Shown here: piece by piece, positions 1-6,937 of the stretch
Layout of the letters: each line of letters starts with the position of its first letter
Numbering within the stretch: the stretch's first letter is position 1
Assembly: GCA_030642405.1 (NCBI GenBank)
Contig: DAOWNV010000064.1
Coordinates: forward strand, 1 to 11,072
DNA: 11,072 nucleotides
Direction: 5' to 3'
Source: Desulfosarcina sp.
GTDB taxonomy: Bacteria > Desulfobacterota > Desulfobacteria > Desulfobacterales > Desulfosarcinaceae
The notes under the pieces: model-generated
Told to the model about the DNA's origin: nothing
What the model saw: only the letters and a program-made list of their open reading frames with translations
Database searches by the model: none
Made by a program: the position numbers and the translations under genes

Positions 1-17
1 AACAATCGTTATCCTGT

Positions 18-1742
18 TTAATTGCTTGATTTGACATTGGACCTCTGTTGGATGGTTTTGATCGTGTACATTTTTACAGGCGCACTTTTGCCTCTCACCA
101 TGCGTTGATCCGCAGGTTTTGCGGTAACCATCGGTTTGATTTTGTCATATACGGATTCCGAAACGAGCACTTCTCCGGCATCGGCCAGATCGGTGAGGCG
201 AGATGCCAGATTCACCGTATCACCGATAACCGTATATTCCATTTTTGCTTGGGAACCGATGTTGCCGGAGACGACAAAGCCGGTATGAATGCCGATGCCC
301 ACAGATGATAATAGAGCGTTTTTACCTAACCGAAACGCTTTCAACCGGTCCATGAGATCCAAGGCGGCTCGCACTGCTCTTTCCGTATGATCCTTTCTAA
401 ATACCGGAACTCCGAATACCCCCAGCACACAATCGCCGATGAATTTGTCCACATAGCCGCCATAGTCCAATATGCAGCGGGTAGCGACTTCAAAATAGGT
501 GTTGAGCACCTCCACCACTTCCGTCGGCTCCCGTTCTTCGGCATAGGGGGTGAACCCGCGTATATCGGCAAAAAGAATGGTGGCTTTGTTTTGGTGCCCT
601 TTCAACCATGTTTTTTCCGGATCGGCGACAATCATTTCAAGAACGTCTTCACCCACATATTTGCCAAAGGCTTGACGTGTCAATTTATGCCGGAGCAGTT
701 CCTCTCCCATCCGGTTGAATGCCGTTGCCAGGTTGCCCAACTCATCCTTGCGATTCAGATAAACTCGATGTCGGTAATCGCCCTTACCAATGGCTTCTGT
801 GGCTGTTACAAGCTGAGAAATGGGCCGAGAAAACCATATTCCAAGAAAAAGGGCGATGACCAGCCCAATGGCAAGCATAGCAATGGTTGTGCACAGTACG
901 AAAACTATTTCCCTGTTTACCAAGTTCTTAATAAAATCCAATGAAACACCAACATGGACCGATCCCAATATTTTGTCTTTAAAAACCACTTTTCGGGTGA
1001 GGTTGAGAATCTGTTCACCTGAGGCGACAACAATAGAATAATAGGAAGCATTTCGTCGATCGCTTTGCCGAACAGTAGATGATGGCGCAACCCAATAGGT
1101 TCCGATGTGATCCAGATCGGTGTGTGCACGGATCAAGTTCTTCGTATTGGTAACCAATGCGTATCTCAGCCCTTGTGTGTTCGTCGCCTCCTTGATCATT
1201 GAGTTAAGGCGGAGGATGTCGTCGTCGATTAGGGGAATGCGGGCATTGTTGACAAAATAATTAAGGCTCACCGTACCCAGATTTACCGTTTGGTCGAAAA
1301 GGCGGTCTTTCTGTTTGTTAATAATCAGATAGCCAAAGGAAAAAGTTGTGACGGTAACAATGAGCAGGGCGCCGATACAAAGCTTCAGCCATATGGGAAC
1401 TATTGGTTTGGAAAGGCGCTTAGTCAGAGCCCACCGCTTGCGAAGAATTGGTTCTCGTATGCTGTCCGACAAAGAGACAACAGAGAGGTTGTAGGTATCG
1501 TTTATTGCGGCAATCACAGATGTTTCGGAGGCGATTCCCAATTCGGTGATCAGGTACCCCAAACGTACGGCTTGGCCGGTTTCCACCAGGCGTTCACGTT
1601 GAGCAACCAGGACTTCCTCAAGCTGCACCTGGGTAAGAATGCCTCTTTTCACCAAAGTCTGGCCTAGTTTGTCCTCGTTCGGTGTAAGCCTACGAAAAAG
1701 GCTACGAAAACCGGAAAACAGATATATGATGATTCGTTGCAT
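18..1742 (-). CDS. Membrane class III adenylate cyclase with MshEN-like N-terminus, periplasmic sensor and HAMP
   Basis: Predicted 574-residue inner-membrane enzyme converting ATP to cyclic AMP. Order seen: a GspE/MshE N-terminal-like region (about 25-90, two LGxxLxxxG-type repeats, KLGQTLVKRG at 25 and RLGYLITELG at 60); TM1 about 119-141; a periplasmic sensor about 145-277, possibly Cache-like; TM2 about 279-304; HAMP about 301-350; and a class III catalytic domain about 385-560. Catalytic residues look complete: metal aspartates D393 (FADIRGFT) and D437 (KFIGDCVLG), base-selecting K433 and T504, and transition-state N511 and R515 (GDTVNLASRL). The Lys/Thr pair favours ATP over GTP. The ATG has only a weak upstream Shine-Dalgarno; no better in-frame start was seen. 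It is divergent from the methyltransferase gene across 190 bp. The cyclase call is firm; sensor ligand and role of the N-terminal region are unknown. Confidence 0.93.
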   Translation of the reverse strand: MQRIIIYLFSGFRSLFRRLTPNEDKLGQTLVKRGILTQVQLEEVLVAQRERLVETGQAVRLGYLITELGIASETSVIAAINDTYNLSVVSLSDSIREPILRKRWALTKRLSKPIVPIWLKLCIGALLIVTVTTFSFGYLIINKQKDRLFDQTVNLGTVSLNYFVNNARIPLIDDDILRLNSMIKEATNTQGLRYALVTNTKNLIRAHTDLDHIGTYWVAPSSTVRQSDRRNASYYSIVVASGEQILNLTRKVVFKDKILGSVHVGVSLDFIKNLVNREIVFVLCTTIAMLAIGLVIALFLGIWFSRPISQLVTATEAIGKGDYRHRVYLNRKDELGNLATAFNRMGEELLRHKLTRQAFGKYVGEDVLEMIVADPEKTWLKGHQNKATILFADIRGFTPYAEEREPTEVVEVLNTYFEVATRCILDYGGYVDKFIGDCVLGVFGVPVFRKDHTERAVRAALDLMDRLKAFRLGKNALLSSVGIGIHTGFVVSGNIGSQAKMEYTVIGDTVNLASRLTDLADAGEVLVSESVYDKIKPMVTAKPADQRMVRGKSAPVKMYTIKTIQQRSNVKSSN

Positions 1743-1923
1743 AGCTACCGTTATCTTATTTTTTCAGTCCTGCTTATGTAATTCGTATATCGGAACCTCA
1801 TCAGTGGACTTGAACGGATTTGTTCCCTGCATGGTAGCCATTATGAATAGGGACGCTGGTTTGACGGATACATATCTTGTTGACACAGTATATGATTTTT
1901 CCTAATTAGTGGAAAATGGAAAA

Positions 1924-1929
1924 AAGGGA
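1924..1929 (+). promoter_or_regulatory. Ribosome binding site deciding the methyltransferase start
   Basis: AAGGGA lies 6 nt before the ATG at 1936. The alternative in-frame GTG at 1909 has only AT-rich sequence upstream (TTTTTCCTAATTA), so the ATG is preferred. Confidence 0.6.
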
Positions 1930-1935
1930 TTTTTG

Positions 1936-3027
1936 ATGAAAAAGGAAAGCCAACCAAAGTCATTCGCCGATAAAATGGTGGATATTCTCAACTACGGGTC
2001 CTTGAACCTTGCAATGGGACTGGGATACCGTGCCGGACTTTTTGATGTGATGGATAAAAAAAATCGACCATGCACCGCAAATGATATTTGTGAAAAGTCA
2101 GGCTTGGATTTGCGCTATGTCAATGAATGGCTGGGTGCCATGGTATGCGGTGGTATTGTGGAAATGGTCGATGGAGCTGATGGCCATCAGCTTTTTAACC
2201 TCCCCAAAGCCCATGGGGATGTGCTTACGCGAAGGGCCGGCAGCAATAACCTGGGTGTATACACCCAGGAGATTCCCCTGCTTACGGCTTGTGCCATGGA
2301 CAGGGTGTTTCAAGGCTTTCTGGACGGTGGCGGAATTTCATATAAGCATTACCCGGAATTTCATGATTTCATGGGACAATTGGGAGATGCCAAGCACCGC
2401 GAGGTCCTTGTGGATGTTTTTTTGCCAACAGTGAACGGCGGTCAGCTGGTTTTTGACCTACAACAAGGGATTGATGTGTGTGACATGGGATGCGCCCAGG
2501 GGCTCGTTACCCTTTTAATGGCCAAGGCTTTTCCCGCCAGTCGGTTCACCGGTCTCGATATCAGTGCCGAAGCCCTTGAAACAGCGAGGGCAGCTGCCCT
2601 TGAAAATGGATTGGACAATGCCCGTTTTGAACAACGGGACGCCGCCGAGTTGGCGGTTACCAGTGACCTTTCAAGGTCTTTCGATTACATTACCGCCTTC
2701 GATGCAATCCACGACCAAACCAGACCACTGGAAGCGCTCAAGGGCATTAATGAAATCTTGAAGGACGACGGGGTGTTCTCCATGATCGATATCGCTGCTG
2801 AAACCGGCATCGCCGGCAACAAGAATCATTCCATGGGCACCTTTTTATATACGGTAAGTCTGATGCATTGCATGCCGGTTGGATTGGCTAATGGTGGAGC
2901 CGGGTTGGGCATGATGTGGGGTCGGCAGTTGGCTGAAAAAATGTTGAAACAGGCCGGGTTCAGTCATGTGACGGTAAACCACATGCCGAGTGATTCATTC
3001 AATCTTCACTTTTTTTGTGAGAAATAG
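1936..3027 (+). CDS. SAM-dependent methyltransferase with N-terminal winged helix (Rv2258c-like)
   Basis: Predicted 363-residue soluble class I methyltransferase; substrate unknown. The N-terminal part (about 10-90) resembles the winged-helix dimerisation domain of O-methyltransferase-like enzymes and of the mycobacterial Rv2258c type. A linker with GISYKHYPEFHDFMGQ (about 133-148) precedes a Rossmann domain with SAM motif I VCDMGCAQG (181-189), acidic loop GLDIS (206-210) and a motif-II-like FDYITAFDAIHD (249-260). The C-terminal part (about 290-363) is rich in Gly and Met. Start: the ATG at 1936 has AAGGGA at 1924-1929, 6 nt upstream. An in-frame GTG at 1909 would add nine residues but has no Shine-Dalgarno. 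It stands alone on the plus strand, divergent from the cyclase and convergent with the next gene 10 bp away. No partner indicates the substrate; a small-molecule O-, C- or N-acceptor is possible. Confidence 0.88.
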   Translation: MKKESQPKSFADKMVDILNYGSLNLAMGLGYRAGLFDVMDKKNRPCTANDICEKSGLDLRYVNEWLGAMVCGGIVEMVDGADGHQLFNLPKAHGDVLTRRAGSNNLGVYTQEIPLLTACAMDRVFQGFLDGGGISYKHYPEFHDFMGQLGDAKHREVLVDVFLPTVNGGQLVFDLQQGIDVCDMGCAQGLVTLLMAKAFPASRFTGLDISAEALETARAAALENGLDNARFEQRDAAELAVTSDLSRSFDYITAFDAIHDQTRPLEALKGINEILKDDGVFSMIDIAAETGIAGNKNHSMGTFLYTVSLMHCMPVGLANGGAGLGMMWGRQLAEKMLKQAGFSHVTVNHMPSDSFNLHFFCEK

Positions 3028-3037
3028 ACAGGTCCGT

Positions 3038-3898
3038 TTACATTATTTTAGAAGCCTTGTCGATATCGATGATTTTTGTGTTTCCCGAATAATCAGTGGT
3101 TTCGTAACGCGTGATACCTTGCAGCTTGTTGGTGAGGTCGCGCATTCGCTCGATTTGTGTGATGATTTTTTCAATATTATCCATGGCTTCCAGGTCATCC
3201 AGTTTCATTGCTATTAGCTCCGTGTAGCCCGAAAGGGTTTGCAAGGGTTGGTTCAATTCGTGGCAAACGGCCCCGGCTGTTTCCAATACACCCTCCAGCT
3301 TCTCTTTTTGTATACGATTTTGAGCTGCACGATTTTTATCGGTCAAATCAGAAAGGACAGCAACACTGCCGTTTATTTCACCATGGTTATCCATTACCGG
3401 TGCAAGGCTGAAGAGAAAGTCGCGCCGTTGCCCTTCGGTGCAAAGCGCTTGGTTTTCATGGGTGTGAATACCTGCCTTTTCAATCATTTTACGTTCTTCC
3501 CGTTGATAGACAGAAGCAAGATCCGCAGGAATCTGGTCGGATAATTCATTAGGACGCTTTCCGATAATTAGATCCCTGGTAAGCCCCAGAATTTGCTTGG
3601 CAAATACCTTGTTGCATCCTTGAAAAACCCCTTCGACATCTTTGAAATAAATCGGATTGGGGATGGTATTCATCAATGTGTCCATCAGCTTAAGAAAGCT
3701 GCGTAGTTTTTCCTCCGTTTGTTCCCATTGGACTTTGTTTTGTTGGTATAATTCCTTTTGTTCTGTAGCGTCTTTCAGCAATTTTTTCAGTTTTTGGTCC
3801 AGTGAGAGGTTCTTTAACCGTTGTTGACGGTAAAAAATCCAGCCCCATGCGCCGAGCCCACCGATAAAAAAGAGCAAAACCGTCGATAGGATTGTCAT
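3038..3898 (-). CDS. Membrane PAS-HisKA sensor protein lacking a HATPase domain
   Basis: Predicted 286-residue inner-membrane signalling protein. One N-terminal TM helix (about 3-22) leads into a coiled-coil-like stretch (about 27-75, rich in Lys, Glu, Gln), a PAS domain (about 72-190, with NPIYFKDVEGVFQGCNKVFA and an SVAVLSDLTDKN exit), then a HisKA helix pair with candidate phospho-acceptor H213 in AVCHELNQPL. It stops after GITRYET and IIDIDKAS, so the catalytic ATP-binding domain (N, G1 and G2 boxes) is absent. The convergent methyltransferase gene ends 10 bp away, leaving no room for a decayed ATPase domain. The tail closely matches that of the 8611-10182 protein. The ATG follows GGAG at 10 nt. 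It cannot autophosphorylate alone if the reading is right. It may act with a kinase in trans, as a dimerising regulator, or through non-phosphotransfer contacts. Confidence 0.85.
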   Translation of the reverse strand: MTILSTVLLFFIGGLGAWGWIFYRQQRLKNLSLDQKLKKLLKDATEQKELYQQNKVQWEQTEEKLRSFLKLMDTLMNTIPNPIYFKDVEGVFQGCNKVFAKQILGLTRDLIIGKRPNELSDQIPADLASVYQREERKMIEKAGIHTHENQALCTEGQRRDFLFSLAPVMDNHGEINGSVAVLSDLTDKNRAAQNRIQKEKLEGVLETAGAVCHELNQPLQTLSGYTELIAMKLDDLEAMDNIEKIITQIERMRDLTNKLQGITRYETTDYSGNTKIIDIDKASKIM

Positions 3899-3939
3899 TG
3901 ATGAGAAGCTCCATGTTTTTATTGCTACGGATTGGGTAA

Positions 3940-3968
3940 TTAATAAAATTTACAATCCTAAATGACAA
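3940..3968 (-). promoter_or_regulatory. Sigma70-type promoter for the 3038-3898 PAS-HisKA gene
   Basis: Reading the minus strand, TTGTCA (3963-3968) is followed by exactly 17 nt and TATTAA (3940-3945). Five of six bases match the -35 consensus and four of six the -10. Predicted transcription start is near 3933, giving a leader of about 35 nt. Confidence 0.5.
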
Positions 3969-4038
3969 CATACAGTATTATATTTTAGAATGAGAAGGAA
4001 GCGTATGCAAGGCCTAAACGGTATTGATTTCCTTAAAA

Positions 4039-4053
4039 CTTGAAAATTTCAAG
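4039..4053. repeat. 15-bp inverted repeat CTTGAAA-A-TTTCAAG
   Basis: Perfect 7-bp arms around one central base. It lies about 70 bp upstream of the minus-strand promoter and about 180 bp upstream of the plus-strand one. Its size suits a dimeric regulator half-site pair. A run of eight A and T-rich sequence follow on the plus strand, so on the minus strand it does not look like a terminator. Function unknown. Confidence 0.4.
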
Positions 4054-4232
4054 GTGGTAAAAAAAATTTTGTTTTGTTCGGAAGATCGCAAAAAAAGAGG
4101 ATACACAACATATGATCATTGTTGGTTTCCTTAAACTACAATATAGTGTGGATTATACAAAAATGGCCAATGAGGGAGATTCCTCGAAAGATTGGCTTTT
4201 CTACCTGCCGGAAAAGTTTTTCTCTCATTTTG

Positions 4233-4261
4233 TTGACTTGTCTATTTAATTCGCTTATAAA
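4233..4261 (+). promoter_or_regulatory. Strong sigma70-type promoter for the small gene pair
   Basis: TTGACT (4233-4238) and TATAAA (4256-4261) are separated by exactly 17 nt; each hexamer matches consensus at five of six bases. Predicted transcription start is near 4268, leaving a leader of about 67 nt before the ATG. This is the best-looking promoter in the window and supports the two small genes downstream as real. Confidence 0.65.
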
Positions 4262-4334
4262 ACAATTAGTTCCAATGACAAGTATTTCAAGCGGTTTCCA
4301 CTCGTAAACTTTTTGTTTAGAGGAAAAGGAGATT

Positions 4335-4697
4335 ATGATGAGGAAACCCGTTCAATTCATATCGATTGCCGTAGCAATTATCTTCTGTACGTGGATGATG
4401 GATACAACCCTTTTGGAGGACGGCACCGGAATGGATACCCACGATCTTCGCCGCAGCGCAGGGGCGCAGGATGCGTACGCCTCCGGTATATCTATGTATG
4501 TGAGAAGCAGGAATCTGTTATGGAATCAATCGGTTATAGAATTTGATAATTATAGTTCTTCGGAAATGGTACAGAATTCGGCGTTGGCAGATCGTGATGG
4601 GGGCGCAAGTACCTCTAAGCCGAACATCACGACCTTGCTCCTTCTTTCATATGGTATCATAGGTGTCGTCGGATTCTGGAGGCGGGTCATGCGATGA
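4335..4697 (+). CDS. Small exported or membrane protein with PEP-CTERM-like tail, unknown function
   Basis: Predicted 120-residue protein, family not recognised. The N-terminus (MMRKP then a hydrophobic stretch about 7-22) looks like a signal peptide or signal anchor. The middle (about 25-92) is polar, with Asp, Ser, Gly and two RSR/RR patches. The end has a hydrophobic helix (about 98-114, TTLLLLSYGIIGVVGF) followed by basic WRRVMR. That layout resembles PEP-CTERM exosortase sorting signals, although the PEP motif itself reads KPN, so it could equally be an ordinary second TM helix. A clear AAAAGGAG (4324-4331) lies 3 nt before the first ATG and 6 nt before a second ATG at 4338, which may be the true start. 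It sits behind a strong promoter, and its stop overlaps the next start by four bases (ATGA). Expression is likely; function is open. Confidence 0.7.
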   Translation: MMRKPVQFISIAVAIIFCTWMMDTTLLEDGTGMDTHDLRRSAGAQDAYASGISMYVRSRNLLWNQSVIEFDNYSSSEMVQNSALADRDGGASTSKPNITTLLLLSYGIIGVVGFWRRVMR

Positions 4698-4894
4698 ATA
4701 AATTGCAGGCGATGGCTCAAATTATGTTGTTGTTGAATGAAGACTATGCCCTGAAGCCGGGAAGCCGGAAATATAAAATTGTCAGAAAAATGATTTCCTA
4801 TAAAATAGACCGGCTGGGACCGGAAGGGGCGATTTCTCAAATCAAGGACACCAAGGCTCACCTGCTGGCTCAGCTCGACACGTTGGTTGCCTAA
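4694..4894 (+). CDS. Small helical protein, unknown function, translationally coupled to upstream gene
   Basis: Predicted 66-residue soluble protein, not recognised. It is probably all helical, with a hydrophobic N-terminal helix (MAQIMLLLNEDY, about 7-18), a basic middle (KPGSRKYKIVRKM, about 21-33) and an amphipathic C-terminal helix (about 43-65). There are no cysteines and no TM segment strong enough to call. The ATG shares four bases with the stop of the preceding gene (ATGA at 4694-4697), and GGAGG (4678-4682) lies 11 nt upstream, so coupled translation with the 120-residue protein is likely. That arrangement suggests a partner, chaperone or small regulator of the membrane protein, which is inference. 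The stop converges on the phosphatase gene 86 bp away. Confidence 0.65.
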   Translation: MNKLQAMAQIMLLLNEDYALKPGSRKYKIVRKMISYKIDRLGPEGAISQIKDTKAHLLAQLDTLVA

Positions 4895-4980
4895 CCGGCG
4901 TTAAACAAAATTATTGCCCTATAGCCTACATTTCCTAATTGAATCCTTGTTCTTCTCCACATCCTTATCCCACGGATAGA

Positions 4981-5646
4981 CTAAAATAATTTCAGGATTT
5001 CCGAAGGGTGGTCCACCAATGTATTACAGCCTGCTTTAGCAAGTTCCTCATGACCTTTAAAGCCCCACGCAACACCCACAGCGTACATCCCGGCAGATAG
5101 AGCGGTCTTCACATCTATAGCGCTATCCCCTACAAAAAGAAAAGAAGAAGGGACGATACCCATTTGTTGAGCAATATCCAGAGCGGATGCCGGGTCGGGT
5201 TTGACCGGGAAGCGGTCGTTCTGTCCCATGACCGCCAAAAATGTGATATCCGGAAAATAGGCGTCCACATACCGAACGGTAAAATCATGGGGTTTGTTGG
5301 ACAAAATGGCCTTGGGTACATTTTTCGTTTCAAGTATATTTAGAAGATCCATGACGCCGTTGTAAGGACGAGTTTTGCGATTCCAGTTTTCCCAATAGAT
5401 TTCACGCGCTCGATGGACACAGGCGTGAATCAGTTCCTCGGATCGTCCGGCAACGGGAAGCGCTCGTGTGACCAACATTTGGATGCCGTTTCCAATGAAA
5501 CGCCTGTAATCGTCTGTGGTGTGGGTAGAAAACCCGTGTTCTGACAGCATTTGGTTGACCGAATCGCTGATATCAGCAAGTGTATTTAGCAAAGTACCGT
5601 CCAGATCAAAAATTACCGCCTGAATTTCTTTTGCTGTGTTTTTCAT
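4981..5646 (-). CDS. HAD-family phosphatase, phosphoglycolate phosphatase-like
   Basis: Predicted 221-residue cytoplasmic Mg-dependent phosphomonoesterase of the HAD superfamily, close to Gph/PGP in length and motifs. Motif I is FDLDGT (13-18) with nucleophile D14 and acid/base D16; motif II is ILSNKP (S116); motif III is K149 in VKPDP; motif IV is GDSAID with D174 and D178. An alpha-helical cap fits between motifs I and II (about 25-90). It is the last gene of the six-gene minus-strand run, only 4 nt after yciH. Its Shine-Dalgarno GGAGG is built from the final Gly-Gly codons of yciH, so it is probably translated by coupling. Phosphoglycolate is the family default; given the upstream inositol-phosphate synthase, another sugar or cyclitol phosphate is possible. 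Substrate cannot be read from sequence. Confidence 0.88.
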   Translation of the reverse strand: MKNTAKEIQAVIFDLDGTLLNTLADISDSVNQMLSEHGFSTHTTDDYRRFIGNGIQMLVTRALPVAGRSEELIHACVHRAREIYWENWNRKTRPYNGVMDLLNILETKNVPKAILSNKPHDFTVRYVDAYFPDITFLAVMGQNDRFPVKPDPASALDIAQQMGIVPSSFLFVGDSAIDVKTALSAGMYAVGVAWGFKGHEELAKAGCNTLVDHPSEILKLF

Positions 5647-5650
5647 GGTT

Positions 5651-6007
5651 TCAACCTCCAGATTTTCGAACCGTATATCCCATGGCTTTCAACTCGACCA
5701 TTAATAATTCTCGGTGATCCCCCTGGATTTCGATGACACCGGATTTCACAGTCCCACCGGTCCCACACTTTTTTTTGAGTGTTTTGGCGACCTGCCTCAA
5801 TTCATGGTCGTCCATGGGGATGCCGGAAATGGTGGAAACACCTTTCCCCTTGCGGCCTTTGGTGGACCGGCCAACCCGAACAATACCGTCACCGGACGGT
5901 AGCGTTGGTTTTTGTCTGCAGCTGCAACGATTGAATTGTTTGTTGCATTTTGGACAATAATGGCCGTGTTCAGTCGTGTATACTAGCTTAGATCTATCAT
6001 TTTTCAT
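5651..6007 (-). CDS. yciH: SUI1/eIF1-family translation factor YciH with Cys-rich N-terminus
   Basis: Predicted 118-residue cytoplasmic protein of the bacterial YciH family, related to eukaryotic eIF1, which binds the small ribosomal subunit and influences start selection. The SUI1 domain covers about 40-115 with the hallmark LKKKCGTGGTVKSGVIEIQG (78-96) and the GRKGKGV loop (51-57). The N-terminal KLVYTTEHG matches the start of E. coli YciH. It is followed by an insertion with four cysteines, C18, C21, C28 and C30 (CPKC ... CSC), a likely zinc ribbon not present in E. coli YciH as I recall it. No clear Shine-Dalgarno precedes the ATG, which lies 18 nt after the upstream stop, so translation may be weak or coupled. 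It is followed after 4 nt by the phosphatase. Confidence 0.92.
   Translation of the reverse strand: MKNDRSKLVYTTEHGHYCPKCNKQFNRCSCRQKPTLPSGDGIVRVGRSTKGRKGKGVSTISGIPMDDHELRQVAKTLKKKCGTGGTVKSGVIEIQGDHRELLMVELKAMGYTVRKSGG
5655..5659 (-). promoter_or_regulatory. Shine-Dalgarno of the phosphatase gene embedded in the yciH 3' end
   Basis: GGAGG on the minus strand is formed by the last Gly codons of yciH, just before its TGA, and lies 8 nt from the phosphatase ATG at 5646. It fixes this start and implies translational coupling of the two genes. Confidence 0.65.
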
Positions 6008-6025
6008 TTATAAACAGCAGGACGA

Positions 6026-6868
6026 TCAGACCAGTCCCGCCTCCAATATCATAGGTAATAGGTGGTCAAGACTTTTCCGGCCGGCCTCTTCCGGCCGGTC
6101 GGTGTATGGGTAAAGCTCCAGACTCATATCGCATTGATAACCACAGCGTTTCATAGCGCCAAAGACGGAAGGAAAGTCGATGGCACCCAATCCGGCAATG
6201 ATATGGTTGTGTTCGCGGGAGGATGCGATGTCCTCAATATGTATGTGGCCGATCCAGGGGAAGAGATCCTCGAAAGCACCTGCCGGATTTTCTCCTACAC
6301 AATAAAAATGGCCGACGTCGAAGTTGATCCCCACGATGGGGTCCCCGATTTCCTCTACGAAAGGTTTGATCTCCGCTGTACGTTCCATAAGCAAGTCCGG
6401 TTCTGGTTCGATAAGAAGTTTAACTCCTAATTCCCGGGCCTTGGGGATTACCCTATCCATTCCCTGATGAAAAAGCTTCAGGGCTTCATCGCGTGTCATG
6501 TTATTGGGTAAAGGGCCCCCCGGAGGAATGGAGATGTTGGTACAGCCGAGATAAGCGGCAATTTGAAGGCTGGCAAGTGTATGTTCCACTCTGATTTCCC
6601 TGCGTCTTGCATCTTCCTCGATCCAGGAGGGCAGATAGGTGTCGCCTACTGCAAAAAGAGTGAAACTGTTCAGATTGGTGGGCTTCAGGCTGTTTTTCTC
6701 CAGAGAGGCTTTTACCTCGGCCAATTTTTCTTCGTTGTAATCCGGTGGATAGAGGTGAGGCTGATCACACATGATTTCCACACCGGAAAACCCAACCCGG
6801 GCGATTTTTTCAAAGGATTCCAGCAAGGAATAGTTCACGAAAGCATTGGTGCTGTAGCCGAAAATCAT
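6026..6868 (-). CDS. Sugar phosphate isomerase/epimerase family TIM-barrel protein
   Basis: Predicted 280-residue cytoplasmic enzyme of the xylose-isomerase-like TIM-barrel superfamily (AP_endonuc_2), which includes IolE, IolI, hydroxypyruvate isomerase and tagatose epimerase. A plausible divalent-metal site is complete: E154 (LLIEPEP), D184 and H187 (NFDVGH), H210 (GHIHIED) and E251 (SLELYPY). The barrel opens with FGYSTNAF, and strand-like segments such as GVEIMCD and TNISIPPGG follow the family pattern. The ATG has AAGGA at 6877-6881, 8 nt upstream. It follows the inositol phosphate synthase gene by 69 nt and precedes yciH by 18 nt. Proximity to the synthase makes an inosose or cyclitol substrate attractive, but the family is broad and the sequence does not settle substrate or reaction. 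Confidence 0.87.
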   Translation of the reverse strand: MIFGYSTNAFVNYSLLESFEKIARVGFSGVEIMCDQPHLYPPDYNEEKLAEVKASLEKNSLKPTNLNSFTLFAVGDTYLPSWIEEDARRREIRVEHTLASLQIAAYLGCTNISIPPGGPLPNNMTRDEALKLFHQGMDRVIPKARELGVKLLIEPEPDLLMERTAEIKPFVEEIGDPIVGINFDVGHFYCVGENPAGAFEDLFPWIGHIHIEDIASSREHNHIIAGLGAIDFPSVFGAMKRCGYQCDMSLELYPYTDRPEEAGRKSLDHLLPMILEAGLV

Positions 6869-6937
6869 GGAGAGAGTCCTTTTTTATAATATACGGCACG
6901 ATTCGACACAGTTCTTTTAGCTCCGGGATTTTTCAGA

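Larger units (their letters stand above)
3899..4334. other. AT-rich divergent intergenic region
   Basis: No convincing gene is seen in this 436-bp stretch. It holds a minus-strand promoter for the PAS-HisKA gene (3940-3968), a plus-strand promoter for the small gene pair (4233-4261), a 15-bp inverted repeat (4039-4053), and two copies of TTTCCTTAAA (4028-4037 and 4126-4135). A short open frame at 4119-4307 has no ribosome binding site and composition unlike a protein. The stretch between about 3990 and 4230 is unexplained and long enough for a small RNA or regulator sites. Confidence 0.6.

Noticed and set aside
387..944. Plus-strand open frame of 185 codons
   Set aside because: Antisense to the catalytic domain of the adenylate cyclase; no ribosome site or family features.
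1861..1908. Promoter for the methyltransferase (TTGACG at 1861, TTGACA at 1880, TATGAT at 1891)
   Set aside because: The good hexamers do not pair at 16-18 nt: TTGACA is only 5 nt from TATGAT, and its 17-nt partner TAATTA is poor. A promoter is likely nearby, but I cannot place it.
3028..3037. Terminator between the convergent methyltransferase and PAS-HisKA genes
   Set aside because: The 10-bp gap has no hairpin; transcripts probably overlap, or end inside the opposing gene.
4190..4215. Sigma54 promoter-like TTGGC...TGCC
   Set aside because: The GG to GC spacing is one base too long and the flanking consensus is poor; the sigma70-type site just downstream is far better.
4119..4307. Plus-strand open frame of 62 codons in the intergenic region
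   Set aside because: It overlaps the strong promoter at 4233-4261, lacks a Shine-Dalgarno and has no protein-like pattern.
4895..4980. Bidirectional terminator between the convergent small gene and phosphatase gene
   Set aside because: Only very short stems are seen (such as GGTT/AACC near 4884-4895) and no adjacent T-run in either direction.
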